Assembly: GCA_020725885.1 (NCBI GenBank)
Contig: DYEA01000014.1
Location: 1 to 64,000 of the forward strand
DNA from: Slackia sp.
GTDB lineage: Bacteria; Actinomycetota; Coriobacteriia; Anaerosomatales; Anaerosomataceae
DNA: 64,000 nucleotides
Direction: 5' to 3'
Shown: positions 53,980-63,932 of the stretch, in pieces
Layout: each line of letters starts with the position of its first letter
Numbering within the stretch: the stretch's first letter is position 1
The notes under the pieces: model-generated
The model's input: the letters and a program-made list of their open reading frames with translations, nothing else
The model's database searches: none
Told to the model about the DNA's origin: nothing
Position numbers and translations under genes: made by a program

Positions 53980-56355
53980 CGTCCGCCCGCTTGGTTGTGG
54001 GGTGCGGTGGCGGCTGCGGTTGTCGCCACCCTGGCTGGCGGCGTCTTCTTCCTCAGAGCCGAGGGGCAGCAGCAGCGCGCAGAAGCGCAGGCTGAGATGT
54101 CGTTGATAGCGCACAACTTCGCGACGCAAGTCGCGGACGAGTGCGAGAAGGCTGCGCTCTCGCTCGAGCTCATCTCTAGCGCCACCCCCATCCGGGCGGC
54201 CGCAGCACGGATCGCTTCAGGCACCCAGACCGACGCCGACGCTCGTCTGGTAGCCGAACGGCTTCGGGCGCTGGCGGGCGTGTACGGCTACAGCGAGGTA
54301 TGGCTCCTGGATGCCAGCGGGCGGCGGCTTTTCGCGGTCAACGACACCGAACCGAAGTCGACCCCAGCGCTTACCGACTCTGTTCGCGCGGCGCTGGAGA
54401 CGAACGAGATCGTGATGTCCGACCTTCACAGACCCAAGCCCGGCGCGAGCCCGCACGTGCACGTTGCGGCGCCTCTTCCCATCGAGCGCAGTGCACCCGC
54501 CGCGGCAGCTATCGTCGTGACGGTCGACGCGTACCCGCTCTTGTACCACCGCCTCTCAGAATGGCCGCGCTCCCACGAGACCGGCGAGGCGCTTCTCCTG
54601 CGACGACAGCTCGACGGGTCGGTGTTGATCTCGTCACCGACCCGGCTTAGCGATGACCCGCCGCTCACGCGCTCGCTCCCTGCGAAGAGCACGGCCGTGG
54701 AGGTGCAAGCGTTCCACTCCGCCGGATCCTCGCTCGAAGGCGTCGACTACCGCGGAGAGCGCGTGCTGGCCCATGCCGTTCCGGTTTCCGGCACTCCGTG
54801 GGTGCTCCTCGCGAAGGTGGACTCGAGCGAGGCGCTCGCCGCATGGCGCTCGCAGGAGTTCTTCGCGCTCGTCGCGCTTGCCCTCGTGGAGACGGGCATC
54901 GTCGGCGGCGCCGCGTACGGCTGGACGCGCTACTCCGCGGCGCAGCGGCGGCGCGAAGCGGAGCGGCTCGCAGCGACTCTCGAAGTGCTGCGCTCGAAGC
55001 CCCAGTCGCCGCACGACCTCATCGTGCGGTTGGCGCGAGAGGTCATGGAAGCCACCGGGAGCGGCGCGTGCGCCGTCTACCGATATCACGCGGAAAGCGA
55101 CGAACTTGCGGTAGACGTCCGCCTGAGCGGCGATCTCGCCCAGGTGGGGCCGTCGCTTGCAAGCGCAAGCCAGCGCATCGCCAGCGACGCAGTCGGTGCA
55201 TGGTCCGAGCCGATCCGTACGCGACGCCCGCTTCTCGTCCCGCGCCACGCCGAGCGCGTGCTGGCGGGGATGGGGTATCCGCAGCACCACATGCGGATCG
55301 AGTCCTTCCTCGCGGTGCCTGTCATCGTCGACGGAGCGCCGGTCGCCGTCGTCGGCCTCGCGAATGCGCCTGACGGCTACGACGAACGCGATGCCGCCGA
55401 GGTCTCGATGGTGTTCGAAGCCGCCTGGCACGAGGTCGAGCGACTCACGCTGCTCGAAGAGCTCGAAGCGCGGGTGGAAGAGCGCACGCAGGAACTCGCG
55501 GAAGCGAACGAGGAACTGCAAGCGCAATCTGAAGAACTTGCCACCGTCAACGAAGAGCTCCTCTCGACCAACGAAGAACTCAACGCCGCGAACGCTGAGC
55601 TGGCAAGACAAGCGGAGGCGCTGGCCGAGCAGGCTGCCGAGCTCGAGGCGCGCACGCGCGAGCTCGCGGCCGCCAACGAAGCGAAGACCAAGTTCCTGCG
55701 CACGATGAGCCACGAGCTGCGCACGCCCCTGAACTCGGTCATCGGCTTCACGCAGCTGATGCTGCAAGGACTCGCCGGGCCGCTGACCGAAGAGCAGCGC
55801 AAGCAGCTCGATATGGTGAACGCCTCAGGGCACCACCTGCTGTCCCTCGTGAACGACCTCCTCGACCTGTCGCGCATCGAGGCAGGAGCGGTGGAGTACG
55901 AGCACGCGCCTATCGACGTCGCTGCTCTGGCAGCGGAGGTGCTCGATTCGGTGCGCGCGGTGGCGGGCGCGAAGGGGCTCGCGCTCGAGATGGAGGTGCC
56001 AGACCCTGCGCCCCCTCTGGTCTCAGACTGCAAGCGCGTCCGGCAGATCCTGCTCAACCTGCTCTCGAACGCCGTCAAGTACACCGAGCGCGGCAGGGTG
56101 CGGCTGACGGTTTCGGCGGACGGCCACCGCACCGTCTCGTTCGCGGTGAGCGACACCGGGCCGGGCATCCCGGCCGACGACCTCGACCGCGTCTTCGACG
56201 AGTTCGTGCAGCTCGGCGAACGCGCGCAGGGCAACGGCACGGGGCTCGGGCTGCCCATCGCGCGGCATCTCGCCAGCGCCCTCGGCGGCTCGCTTACGGT
56301 GAAGAGCGAAGTCGGCGCCGGTTCGACCTTCACCCTCACGCTGCCGCAAGAGTAG
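53971..56355 (+). CDS. membrane sensor histidine kinase with GAF domain
   Basis: A 794-residue sensor kinase. TM1 lies at about 8-28, a Cache-like extracytoplasmic domain at about 30-275 and TM2 at about 285-305. A GAF domain (about 335-485) is followed by a long coiled coil of Glu/Ala/Asn repeats (about 493-574). The phosphoacceptor is H581 in MSHELRTPLNSVIGF; ATP-binding boxes are LLNLLSNAVKYTERG, SDTGPGIP and GNGTGLGLPIAR. GTG 53941 with GAGGA upstream would add ten residues. No response regulator gene is adjacent, so its partner is elsewhere. Confidence 0.92.
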   Translation: MRMRPPAWLWGAVAAAVVATLAGGVFFLRAEGQQQRAEAQAEMSLIAHNFATQVADECEKAALSLELISSATPIRAAAARIASGTQTDADARLVAERLRALAGVYGYSEVWLLDASGRRLFAVNDTEPKSTPALTDSVRAALETNEIVMSDLHRPKPGASPHVHVAAPLPIERSAPAAAAIVVTVDAYPLLYHRLSEWPRSHETGEALLLRRQLDGSVLISSPTRLSDDPPLTRSLPAKSTAVEVQAFHSAGSSLEGVDYRGERVLAHAVPVSGTPWVLLAKVDSSEALAAWRSQEFFALVALALVETGIVGGAAYGWTRYSAAQRRREAERLAATLEVLRSKPQSPHDLIVRLAREVMEATGSGACAVYRYHAESDELAVDVRLSGDLAQVGPSLASASQRIASDAVGAWSEPIRTRRPLLVPRHAERVLAGMGYPQHHMRIESFLAVPVIVDGAPVAVVGLANAPDGYDERDAAEVSMVFEAAWHEVERLTLLEELEARVEERTQELAEANEELQAQSEELATVNEELLSTNEELNAANAELARQAEALAEQAAELEARTRELAAANEAKTKFLRTMSHELRTPLNSVIGFTQLMLQGLAGPLTEEQRKQLDMVNASGHHLLSLVNDLLDLSRIEAGAVEYEHAPIDVAALAAEVLDSVRAVAGAKGLALEMEVPDPAPPLVSDCKRVRQILLNLLSNAVKYTERGRVRLTVSADGHRTVSFAVSDTGPGIPADDLDRVFDEFVQLGERAQGNGTGLGLPIARHLASALGGSLTVKSEVGAGSTFTLTLPQE

Positions 56356-56380
56356 CGGGGCGACTGCTGCGCCGCCCCGC
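56355..56380. terminator. GC hairpin between converging kinase and copA genes
   Basis: Arms GCGGGGCG (56355-56362) and CGCCCCGC (56373-56380) form an 8-bp stem overlapping the kinase stop codon. It could serve both converging genes, but no U tract is present. Confidence 0.4.
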
Positions 56381-56392
56381 CTGTCCTCGCCG

Positions 56393-58972
56393 CTACCGTG
56401 CGCTCGGCTTGAATCGCTTGAGCAGAAGCGAGCTCGTCACCACGCTCACGCTGGAAAGCGCCATCGCCGCGCCGGCGATCTCGGGCTTCAGAAGCCCCAG
56501 CGCCGCCACGGGGATGCCGAGGGTGTTGTACCCGAGCGCCCAGAAGAAGTTCTGACGGATCTTGCGCATCGTCGCCCGCGAGAGCTCGACCGCGGCAACG
56601 ACGTCCGCTAAGTCGTTGCGTACGAGCACCACATCGCCCGCCTCGACCGCCACGTCCGTCCCGGCGCCCATCGCGATGCCGACGTCGGCCTGCGCGAGCG
56701 CCGGCGTGTCGTTGATGCCGTCGCCGACCATCGCCACCTTCCGGCCTTCAGCCTGCAGACGCGCCACCTCCGCTGCCTTCCGCTCCGGCAGCACCTCCGC
56801 GAGCACGCGTTCCGGGGCGATGCCAGCTTGAGCGGCCACGGCCGCCGCCGTGCGAGCGTTGTCGCCGGTGAGCATGTAGACCGCCACGCCCATGCGCTCA
56901 AGACGCTCGACAGCCGACCGGCTCGTGGGCTTGATGGTGTCGGCCACCGCGACGAGCCCGGCCACGCGGTCGCCAGACGCGACCAGCATGACCGTCTTGC
57001 CCTGCGACTCGAGCTCGGCGACCGTCGCCTCCACCGACGCGACGTCGATACCGAGCGCGGCCATGAGCCCGCGGTTGCCCACGGCTGCGTCAACGCCGTC
57101 GAGCACGCCTCGCACGCCCTTGCCGGGCACCGCCTCGAAGCCCGAGACCGCGGCGCTCTCGACTCCGCGCTCGCGCGCGTACGCCACGACCGCCTCCGCG
57201 AGCGGGTGCTCCGACGCGCGCTCCAGCGCGAACGCGACGCGCAGCACTTCGGTCTCGTCGCCTTCGGCCGGCACCACGTCGGTCACGACCGGCCGCCCGT
57301 GCGTGAGCGTCCCGGTCTTGTCGAACACCACGGCGTCGACGGCGTGCAGCGTCTCGAGCGCTTCGGCGTTCTTAAACAGCACGCCGATCTCGGCTCCCTT
57401 GCCGGTCCCGACCATGATCGCGGTCGGCGTCGCGAGACCCAGCGCGCACGGGCACGCGATGACGACGACAGCCGTCCCGGCGAGCAGCGCTTTCACGAAC
57501 GGCGTGACGTGCGCGTACGTCGCTGGGTCGGCGAACCGCGGCACCACCAGCAGCCACACGAGGAAGGTGGCCGCGGCTGCGGCGAGCACCGCCGGCACGA
57601 ACACGGCGGAGATGCGGTCGGCGAACCGCTGCACGGGCGCCTTCGAGCCCTGGGCCTGCTCGACCATCCGGACGATCTGCGCGAGCATGGTGTCGCGGCC
57701 GACCTTCGTTGCGCGCATGGTGAACGTGCCCAGCTTGTTCACCGTAGCGCCTACGACTGCGTCGCCCGGGCCCTTCTCGACGGGAATCGGCTCGCCGGTG
57801 AGCATCGACTCGTCAACCGACGACCGGCCTTCGAGCACCACGCCGTCCACCGGGACCTTCTCGCCAGGACGCACGACGATGGTGTCGCCTGCGACCACCT
57901 GCTCCACGGGAAGGTCGACCTCGACGCCCCCGCGGACGACCCGCGCCGTCTTCGGCGCCAACCCCATCAGTTTGCGGATCGCGTCGCCCGTGCGGCCTTT
58001 CGCACGCGCCTCCAGCGTCTTGCCAAGCAGCACGAAGGTGATGAGCAGCGCAGCTGTCTCGTAGAAGACCGGCTCGTGCATCAGCGCCGGCACGAACGTC
58101 GCCGCCACTGAGTACAGGTAGGCCGCGCTGGTGCCGACGGCGATGAGGGTGTCCATGTTGCCGGTGCGCCGCTTGAGCGCGTGCCAGAACCCGCGGTAGA
58201 AGGGCCGCCCAGCAACGACCTGCACGGGCGTCGCGAGCGCGAACCCGAGCAGCTTGCCGAGTTGCATCGGCTCGATCGTCACGCCAAAGGCCGCCAGCCA
58301 CCTCGCAAGCGCCATCGGCACGGACTCCATCAGCGGCGGCAGCATGGTGATGGCGGTCAGCGGCACCGACAGTGCAGCGGCGAAAACGAGCAGCCCGAGC
58401 TGCCGCCGCTCGTGCGCGCGCTGCGCCGCACGCTGCGCGTCGTCGCCGTCGGAGGCGAGCGCCTCCTCTGGCTTGACCGTCGCTTCGTATCCGCCGCGGC
58501 GGACTGCCGCCAGCAGGTCGTCGACGCCGACCTGCTGCGGGTCGAACGCGACCTGGGCCGTCTCGGATGCCAGGTTGACGCTGACGTTGGACACACCGTC
58601 GAGCCGGCCGACCACCTTCTCGATCACGGCGGCGCACGACGCGCACGTCATGCCGGTGATGGCCAGGGTCAAGCGAGCTTCTTCAGCTGGGGCGGCGGTC
58701 ACGGCATGTTCCTCGATCGGCATCGCACCGTAGCCCGCGCGCTCTACCGCCGCGACGATGTCGGCGACCTTCACCACAGCCGGGTCGAACGACGCCCGCA
58801 TCTTCTCGCTCGCCAGGTTGACGGCGACCTCCTCGACGCCGTCGAGCTTTCCCACCACCTTCTCAATCACGGCGGCGCACGAGGCGCACGTCATGCCGGT
58901 GACCGCGAGGGTCGCCTCTTCGATAGCCTCAGCTCGCGCGGGGGTTTCCTGCGCCGTGCTGTCCGTATCCAC
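56393..58972 (-). CDS. copA: copper-exporting P-type ATPase with two HMA domains
   Basis: An 859-residue P1B-type ATPase that pumps Cu(I) out of the cytoplasm. Two heavy-metal-associated domains carry GMTCASC motifs (C29/C32 and C110/C113). The membrane metal site is the CPC motif C507-P508-C509; the phosphorylated aspartate is D551 in [29 protein letters not shown] forms the ATP hinge. The GTG start at 58972 follows AAGGAGG. It is the last gene of a run with a TauE-cupredoxin protein, a Cys-rich membrane protein and panD. Confidence 0.96.
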   Translation of the reverse strand: MDTDSTAQETPARAEAIEEATLAVTGMTCASCAAVIEKVVGKLDGVEEVAVNLASEKMRASFDPAVVKVADIVAAVERAGYGAMPIEEHAVTAAPAEEARLTLAITGMTCASCAAVIEKVVGRLDGVSNVSVNLASETAQVAFDPQQVGVDDLLAAVRRGGYEATVKPEEALASDGDDAQRAAQRAHERRQLGLLVFAAALSVPLTAITMLPPLMESVPMALARWLAAFGVTIEPMQLGKLLGFALATPVQVVAGRPFYRGFWHALKRRTGNMDTLIAVGTSAAYLYSVAATFVPALMHEPVFYETAALLITFVLLGKTLEARAKGRTGDAIRKLMGLAPKTARVVRGGVEVDLPVEQVVAGDTIVVRPGEKVPVDGVVLEGRSSVDESMLTGEPIPVEKGPGDAVVGATVNKLGTFTMRATKVGRDTMLAQIVRMVEQAQGSKAPVQRFADRISAVFVPAVLAAAAATFLVWLLVVPRFADPATYAHVTPFVKALLAGTAVVVIACPCALGLATPTAIMVGTGKGAEIGVLFKNAEALETLHAVDAVVFDKTGTLTHGRPVVTDVVPAEGDETEVLRVAFALERASEHPLAEAVVAYARERGVESAAVSGFEAVPGKGVRGVLDGVDAAVGNRGLMAALGIDVASVEATVAELESQGKTVMLVASGDRVAGLVAVADTIKPTSRSAVERLERMGVAVYMLTGDNARTAAAVAAQAGIAPERVLAEVLPERKAAEVARLQAEGRKVAMVGDGINDTPALAQADVGIAMGAGTDVAVEAGDVVLVRNDLADVVAAVELSRATMRKIRQNFFWALGYNTLGIPVAALGLLKPEIAGAAMALSSVSVVTSSLLLKRFKPSAR

Positions 58973-59000
58973 TTCGTCCTCCTTGCACGCGGCTTCGCCG

Positions 59001-60431
59001 CTATCGCACTGCTATCTTCCCGAACACCATGCGCATCCCGCACGAGAACTCGATCTCTCCGGGCTGAAGCGCTGGGAGCCGCACGGTCACAGGCCCGCGC
59101 GTGAGGTCCTCGCTGATGCCGAGCGCGGGAATCTCGACGACGGCCAAGCACCCGCTCGCTTGCGAGAACGTGATCTCGGCGGGGATGCCCGCTTTCAGCA
59201 CCACGACGTCAGGCACGTAGCGGCCCGACGACGCATCGACCAAGATGCGCTGGACGCCGCCCTCGACCGTGGCGGTCCCGGTCACCGACGGCCCGGCTGC
59301 CGCACCCCCGCCGCAGCAAGCGCAGGAGTACCCGTCGGCGCCACCGGGCGCCGCGGTGCTCGACTTGGCTCGGATGCCGCTCGGCGCGGGGCTCGCGGCG
59401 CCGCTCCTGTCAGCCGGCACCGCGCGAATCTCGCCGTCCATCATGCCCATGCCGCAGGTGAGGGTGTAGCGCCCTTCCGGCAGCGCTGGGATCTCGACGG
59501 TCGTCGTGCCGAACGGCGTGAGGTCGGCGAGCACCCCGGCCTGGGGCACCGCCAGCTGCGCCGAGCACGCGTTGTCCTCAAGGCGGTCGACGATAAGACG
59601 CACCGGCGTGCCTGCCGGCACCTCGATCACGCGCGGCTGGAACTCGACGTTCTCGATGGTCAGCCGGACCTCTGCGACACCATCTTCGGCGTACGCGAAC
59701 TCAGCCGCGCCCGCATCGCCGGGGATGATCCCCCGCACGATGCTCTGAGCTGTCACGGGCGAGCCGACGAGCGCTAGCCCGCGGTTGAACATCACGAGGC
59801 CGAGCACGGCGACGAGCACGGCCGATGCGGCCATCATCCGCTTCTTGAGCGGGGCGCTCAGCATGCCGGAGACCGTTCCGAACCCGAGCATGAGCGGCAT
59901 CGTCCCGAGCCCGAACCCGAGCATCGCGATGGCGCCGGAGACCGGAGAGCCGGTGCCGGCGGCAGCGATCTGCGCCGCGATCAGCGGCCCGCACGGCATG
60001 AAGCCCGTGAGCAACCCGAACGCGACCGGCGTCGCGAGTCCGCGATCGTGCCCGTCGGCGCTGGACTTCCTGAGCCGCCCGAGCGCACGCACGAGGGGCT
60101 TCGGGGTCCGCGGCATCAGCCGCGAGAGCGCGGGAACGCGGCCCGTCATCTGCAAGCCGACGGCGACCATCGCCACGCCGGCAGCCAGCGTGACCCAGCC
60201 CCGCGCGCCGCTCAGGTCGACGAGCGAACCGATCCAGCCGAGCAGCAAGCCGACAGTCACGTAGCTGACGAGCTTCGCCGCTTGGTACGCAACGTGTGGC
60301 ACGGCTTGCTGAAGCACGCCACCCTCACGTGCGCCCTTCACGGCGTAGGTCACGACGAGCGGGCCGCACATTGCGACGCAGTGCACGCTCGTCACGAGAC
60401 CGATGGCAAGCATCGGAAAGAACAGGTCCAT
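59001..60431 (-). CDS. TauE/SafE-like membrane protein fused to two cupredoxin-like domains
   Basis: A 476-residue fusion. The N-terminal half is a sulfite-exporter TauE/SafE-like (UreH-type) membrane domain with HCVAMCGPL (H17, C18, C22) and about six helices, including [18 protein letters not shown]. The C-terminal half holds two cupredoxin-like beta domains, ending [14 protein letters not shown] and [14 protein letters not shown], each with Cys-Gly-Met-x-Met that could bind copper. A Cys-rich linker (SCACCGGG) joins them. The HCxxxCGP block also resembles metal-transport proteins linked to cytochrome oxidase assembly. With copA 28 bases downstream, copper trafficking is likely. Confidence 0.88.
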   Translation of the reverse strand: MDLFFPMLAIGLVTSVHCVAMCGPLVVTYAVKGAREGGVLQQAVPHVAYQAAKLVSYVTVGLLLGWIGSLVDLSGARGWVTLAAGVAMVAVGLQMTGRVPALSRLMPRTPKPLVRALGRLRKSSADGHDRGLATPVAFGLLTGFMPCGPLIAAQIAAAGTGSPVSGAIAMLGFGLGTMPLMLGFGTVSGMLSAPLKKRMMAASAVLVAVLGLVMFNRGLALVGSPVTAQSIVRGIIPGDAGAAEFAYAEDGVAEVRLTIENVEFQPRVIEVPAGTPVRLIVDRLEDNACSAQLAVPQAGVLADLTPFGTTTVEIPALPEGRYTLTCGMGMMDGEIRAVPADRSGAASPAPSGIRAKSSTAAPGGADGYSCACCGGGAAAGPSVTGTATVEGGVQRILVDASSGRYVPDVVVLKAGIPAEITFSQASGCLAVVEIPALGISEDLTRGPVTVRLPALQPGEIEFSCGMRMVFGKIAVR

Positions 60432-60503
60432 GAGACTTCTCCTCCGTTTCAAGGCGAAAGCCGAACAGCCGGGAGCGCCTCCCGGCTTCGAAGGAGAAGC
60501 CGA

Positions 60504-60902
60504 TCAGATCACGAGCCTGCCGAAGAGCGGGTCGGGAGGCGGAGCAGGCGGCGCTTTGCCGTCAGCGAGCGGCGCCTGGACGGCGCTGACGCCCGCATCG
60601 GCAGGCGTCGCGGCGGCCAGAGCGACCGCGGCGGCCTGCGTGCCAGCAGCCTCGTGAGTGGCAGGCGGAGCCGCCGGATCCTCGTGCCGCATCACGACAC
60701 CGCCGCACGAACCGCCGTCCTGCTCAGGAGCTTCGTGGCCGCATGCGCTCGTGAAACGCGAGCGCTCAGGCACCGGATGCCCACACACCGCGCCTCCGCC
60801 GCACGCGGGCATGCGGCAGACGGGCGCGAGCGCAGCAGCAACCACCACGGCGACGATTGCGGCCGCGATCAGACGAACAGGCGTTGTCAGACGGTATGCC
60901 AT
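60504..60902 (-). CDS. Cys-rich membrane-anchored protein in the copper operon
   Basis: A 132-residue protein. One N-terminal helix (LIAAAIVAVVVAAALAPV) precedes a Cys/His-rich segment (CRMPACGGGAVCGHPVPE, then TSACGHEAPEQDGGSCGGVVMRHE). An Ala/Pro-rich low-complexity tail follows. Cys, His and Met in the middle could bind Cu(I). ATG 60902 is used, although its ribosome site is weak; TTG 60932 is an alternative. The family is not recognised. Confidence 0.6.
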   Translation of the reverse strand: MAYRLTTPVRLIAAAIVAVVVAAALAPVCRMPACGGGAVCGHPVPERSRFTSACGHEAPEQDGGSCGGVVMRHEDPAAPPATHEAAGTQAAAVALAAATPADAGVSAVQAPLADGKAPPAPPPDPLFGRLVI

Positions 60903-60941
60903 CGCCCCGATGATCGGCAAACGCCGTGCCAACCGCTTCGC

Positions 60942-61328
60942 TCACCCGACCGGCGAGGCAGCCGCCCGTTCGCGTCGCACCTCGCGGATGCGGTTCCCCT
61001 CGTCCACGAAGACCACGCGCGGCTCCCACGTGCGCGCATCGCAGTCGTCGATCTGCACGAAGCTCGCAACGATGACGAGGTCGCCCGCACGCGCGTGATG
61101 CGCAGCAGAGCCGTTGACGCACACGACGCCCGAGCCCGCCTCGCCACGGAGAGCGTACGTGCGGAGGCGGGCCCCGTTCGTGACGTTCCAGACGTCGACG
61201 GACTCGTGCTCGAGGATGCCGGCGGCATCCAGAAGGGTCCCGTCGATGGTGATGCTGCCCTCGTAGTCGAGACGCGCGTCCGTCACGGTCGCGCGATGGA
61301 TCTTCCCGCCGAGCATGGTGCGCAACAT
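60942..61328 (-). CDS. panD: aspartate 1-decarboxylase
   Basis: A 128-residue pyruvoyl enzyme making beta-alanine for pantothenate and CoA. The self-cleavage site is in RLDYEGSIT, giving S25 as the pyruvoyl precursor. Other blocks are [14 protein letters not shown] and [14 protein letters not shown]-like [22 protein letters not shown] 61328 follows AAGGAG. It is the first of the minus-strand run leading to copA, an unusual neighbour for a CoA gene. Confidence 0.94.
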   Translation of the reverse strand: MLRTMLGGKIHRATVTDARLDYEGSITIDGTLLDAAGILEHESVDVWNVTNGARLRTYALRGEAGSGVVCVNGSAAHHARAGDLVIVASFVQIDDCDARTWEPRVVFVDEGNRIREVRRERAAASPVG

Positions 61329-61380
61329 CTCCGCTCCTTCCGAGTGCCCGCCTGATGGGTCGAGCCTCTGCTTTGACGCG

Positions 61381-61400
61381 GCGGCGTGGCGCCACGCCGC
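61381..61400. promoter_or_regulatory. perfect 20-bp palindrome between panD and the SDR gene
   Basis: GCGGCGTGGC followed at once by GCCACGCCGC. It lies in the divergent promoter region, with TTGACG (61373-61378) and TAGACT (61410-61415) on either side on the plus strand, spaced too far apart for a normal promoter. Candidate operator. Confidence 0.4.
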
Positions 61401-61490
61401 TGGACGGCATAGACTAGCCCGTGAGGCGCCGGCCGGCAAGCACGCGGGCTTCGGCCAGCGCAGCGCGACAGCGGACAGAAGGGGGTTCCG

Positions 61491-62303
61491 ATGAAGCTTT
61501 CCGGCAAGACGGTGGCGGTCACTGGCGGCGGCAACGGCATCGGACGCGAGCTCGTGCTCGAGCTCCTGCGCCGAGGCGCTCGGGCAGCCGCGCTCGACAT
61601 CAGCCAAGAAGGGCTCGACGAGACGAAACGGCTCGCTGGCGATGCCGCCGACCGGCTGTCGACCCACGCGGTCAACATCGCCGACCGTGCGGCCGTCGAA
61701 GCGCTGCCCGATGCGATCCTCGCAGAGCACGGGCAGATCGACGGCGTCATCAACTGCGCTGGCATCATCCAGCCGTTCGTGAAGGTGAAAGACCTCGACT
61801 ACGCCGCGATCGAGCGCGTGATGAACGTGAACTTCTGGGGCGTGGTGCACGTGACGAAGACGTTCCTGCCGCACCTGCTCGCACGCCCCGAGGCGCACGT
61901 CGTCAACATCTCGAGCATGGGCGGGTTCGTGCCCGTGCCGGGCCAGACGATATACGGCGCGTCGAAAGCAGCCGTGAAACTGTTCACCGAGGGACTCCGC
62001 TCAGAGCTCGCCGACACGGGCGTGCGCGTGACGGTCGTGTTCCCGGGTGCGGTTGCGACCGACATCACGAAGAACTCCGGCGTTGAAGTGGCGAACGCGC
62101 AGGCCGCCAGCGAGCAGGCCAAGAGCTTCCCGACGACGAGCCCGACCGACGCCGCCCGCATCATCCTCGACGGGATGGAGGCGGACGCCTACCGCGTGCT
62201 CGTCGGCAAGGACGCGAAGATGATGGACCGGCTCTCGCGGCTGTCGCCCGAGAAGGCCGCCGACATCATCTACAAGCAGATGAAGAGCCTGCTGGCGGAT
62301 TAA
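61491..62303 (+). CDS. short-chain dehydrogenase/reductase
   Basis: A 270-residue classical SDR that would oxidise or reduce a hydroxyl/keto substrate with NAD(P). The cofactor motif is TGGGNGIG (11-18), the structural block INCAGI, the helix NVNFWG, and the catalytic S-Y-K set is in NISSMGGF and [12 protein letters not shown] longer C terminus contains [25 protein letters not shown] 61491 follows AAGGGG. The substrate is unknown. Confidence 0.92.
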   Translation: MKLSGKTVAVTGGGNGIGRELVLELLRRGARAAALDISQEGLDETKRLAGDAADRLSTHAVNIADRAAVEALPDAILAEHGQIDGVINCAGIIQPFVKVKDLDYAAIERVMNVNFWGVVHVTKTFLPHLLARPEAHVVNISSMGGFVPVPGQTIYGASKAAVKLFTEGLRSELADTGVRVTVVFPGAVATDITKNSGVEVANAQAASEQAKSFPTTSPTDAARIILDGMEADAYRVLVGKDAKMMDRLSRLSPEKAADIIYKQMKSLLAD

Positions 62304-62372
62304 GGACGCACCCGTGCTGTACGCGGCCGCGCCCGTAAGCGCACGCACGAGAACCCGAATGGAAGACCGCCC

Positions 62373-63932
62373 ATGCTCCGGGTGATCGTCTTCGCGTGCG
62401 GCGCCGCCCTCATGGGGCTGGAAATCGTCGCCACACGGGTGCTCGCGCCCTACCTCGGCAACTCGATCTACGTGTGGGGCGCGGTCATCTCGGTCGTGAT
62501 GGTCGCGCTCTCGCTCGGGTATTGGGCCGGAGGACAGATCGCCGACCGGTTCGGCGCCGCGCGGGCGTTGCCGCCTGTCATCGCGGCCGCCGGCGTCGCG
62601 ACGGTGCTCGCCCCGCCGCTCGCCACGCTCGTCCTCCCGCTCGCAAGCACGCTCGGCGCACGCGCGGGCTCGCTCGCAGCGGCTACGGCCGTCTTCTTCG
62701 TGCCGTCGCTGCTGCTCGCAATGGTCTCCCCGCTCGGCGTGCGGCTCGCTGCACGCTCGGGCCTCGAGCGCATCGGGCGCTCGGCTGGGACGCTCTACGC
62801 GGTGTCGACCGCGGGCAGCATCGCAGGCACGCTCGCGACGTCGTTCTGGCTCATCCCGCTCCTCTCGCTCGAGCCGCTCATCGTGTGGACCGGCGCCGCG
62901 CTGCTCGCGACGGCGCTGCTCGCCTTCACGCTCGACGGCGCGCCCGCCGCCGCCGACCCTGCGGCAGACGATGCGACGGTTCGCCGCCGTTCGCGCGCAG
63001 CCACGGTCGCCCTCTGCATCGCGGGCTGCGTCGTCGGCGCGGCGGTGCTCGCCGGGTCCGGTCGCCCTGCCGCCACCAACGAGCGCGGCGAGACGGTGCT
63101 CTTCCGGGCCGACACGCAGTACCACCGCATCACCGTCACGGAAGACGCCGAGGCGCGACACCTCCGGTTCGACCGCAGCCATCAGTCCGCGCTGCGGCTC
63201 GACGACCCGTACGCGAGCGTCATCCGCTACCCCGACTACATGCACCTCGCGCTCGGGCTCAAGCCGGACGCGCGCCGGGTGCTCGTCTGCGGACTGGGTG
63301 GGGGCGCGATCACGAAGCGGTTCTGGCGCGACTACCCCGAGGTGCGCGTCGACACGGTCGAGATCGACCCGGTCGTCGTCGACGTCGCGCGCCGCTACTT
63401 CTGGCTGCCCGAGGACGAGCGGCTCCGGGTGTTCGTCGACGACGCACGCCGGTACGTGCAGCGCACGCGAGAGACCTACGACGTCGTCATCGTGGACGCC
63501 TACTACGCCGACGCGCTGCCGGCCCACCTGACGACCGAGGAGTTCTTCCGCGAGGTCAAGGCCGCGATGTCGCCGGACGGCGTGCTCGCCTACAACGTCA
63601 TCTCGGCGCCCGCCGGTCCGCGAAGCGAGCTGTTCCGGAGCATGTACCGCACCGTGAGCGGCGTGTGGGGAAGCGTGTGGGTCTTCCCCATCGGCTACGG
63701 CGATGACGGCGACGCTGAACGCCTCCGCAACATCATCGTGCTCGCCACCGATACACGCCTGTCAGAGACGGAGATGCGCGCACGCATCGCCGATCGCCTC
63801 GGCGGCCGCGTGACTGTCCCGGGATTCGAGCGCATGGCCGACGACTTGTACGCCGAACCGGTGCCGCTCGCTGACGTGCCGGTCCTGACCGACAGCCACG
63901 CGCCGACGGACGCCCTCATCGAGGTGCAGTAG
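62373..63932 (+). CDS. membrane-anchored spermidine-synthase-like protein
   Basis: A 519-residue fusion of a multi-helix membrane domain (about 1-235, seven or eight helices) and a SpeE-like methyltransferase-fold domain (about 240-519). The SAM-fold shows VLVCGLGGGAITKRFW, DTVEIDPVVVDVARRYF, VFVDDARRYV and YDVVIVDAYYADALPAHLTTEEFF. The C-terminal TDSHAPTDAL is also typical of this group. Whether it makes polyamines or another aminopropyl product is not known. The ribosome site is weak (GGAAG). Confidence 0.9.
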   Translation: MLRVIVFACGAALMGLEIVATRVLAPYLGNSIYVWGAVISVVMVALSLGYWAGGQIADRFGAARALPPVIAAAGVATVLAPPLATLVLPLASTLGARAGSLAAATAVFFVPSLLLAMVSPLGVRLAARSGLERIGRSAGTLYAVSTAGSIAGTLATSFWLIPLLSLEPLIVWTGAALLATALLAFTLDGAPAAADPAADDATVRRRSRAATVALCIAGCVVGAAVLAGSGRPAATNERGETVLFRADTQYHRITVTEDAEARHLRFDRSHQSALRLDDPYASVIRYPDYMHLALGLKPDARRVLVCGLGGGAITKRFWRDYPEVRVDTVEIDPVVVDVARRYFWLPEDERLRVFVDDARRYVQRTRETYDVVIVDAYYADALPAHLTTEEFFREVKAAMSPDGVLAYNVISAPAGPRSELFRSMYRTVSGVWGSVWVFPIGYGDDGDAERLRNIIVLATDTRLSETEMRARIADRLGGRVTVPGFERMADDLYAEPVPLADVPVLTDSHAPTDALIEVQ

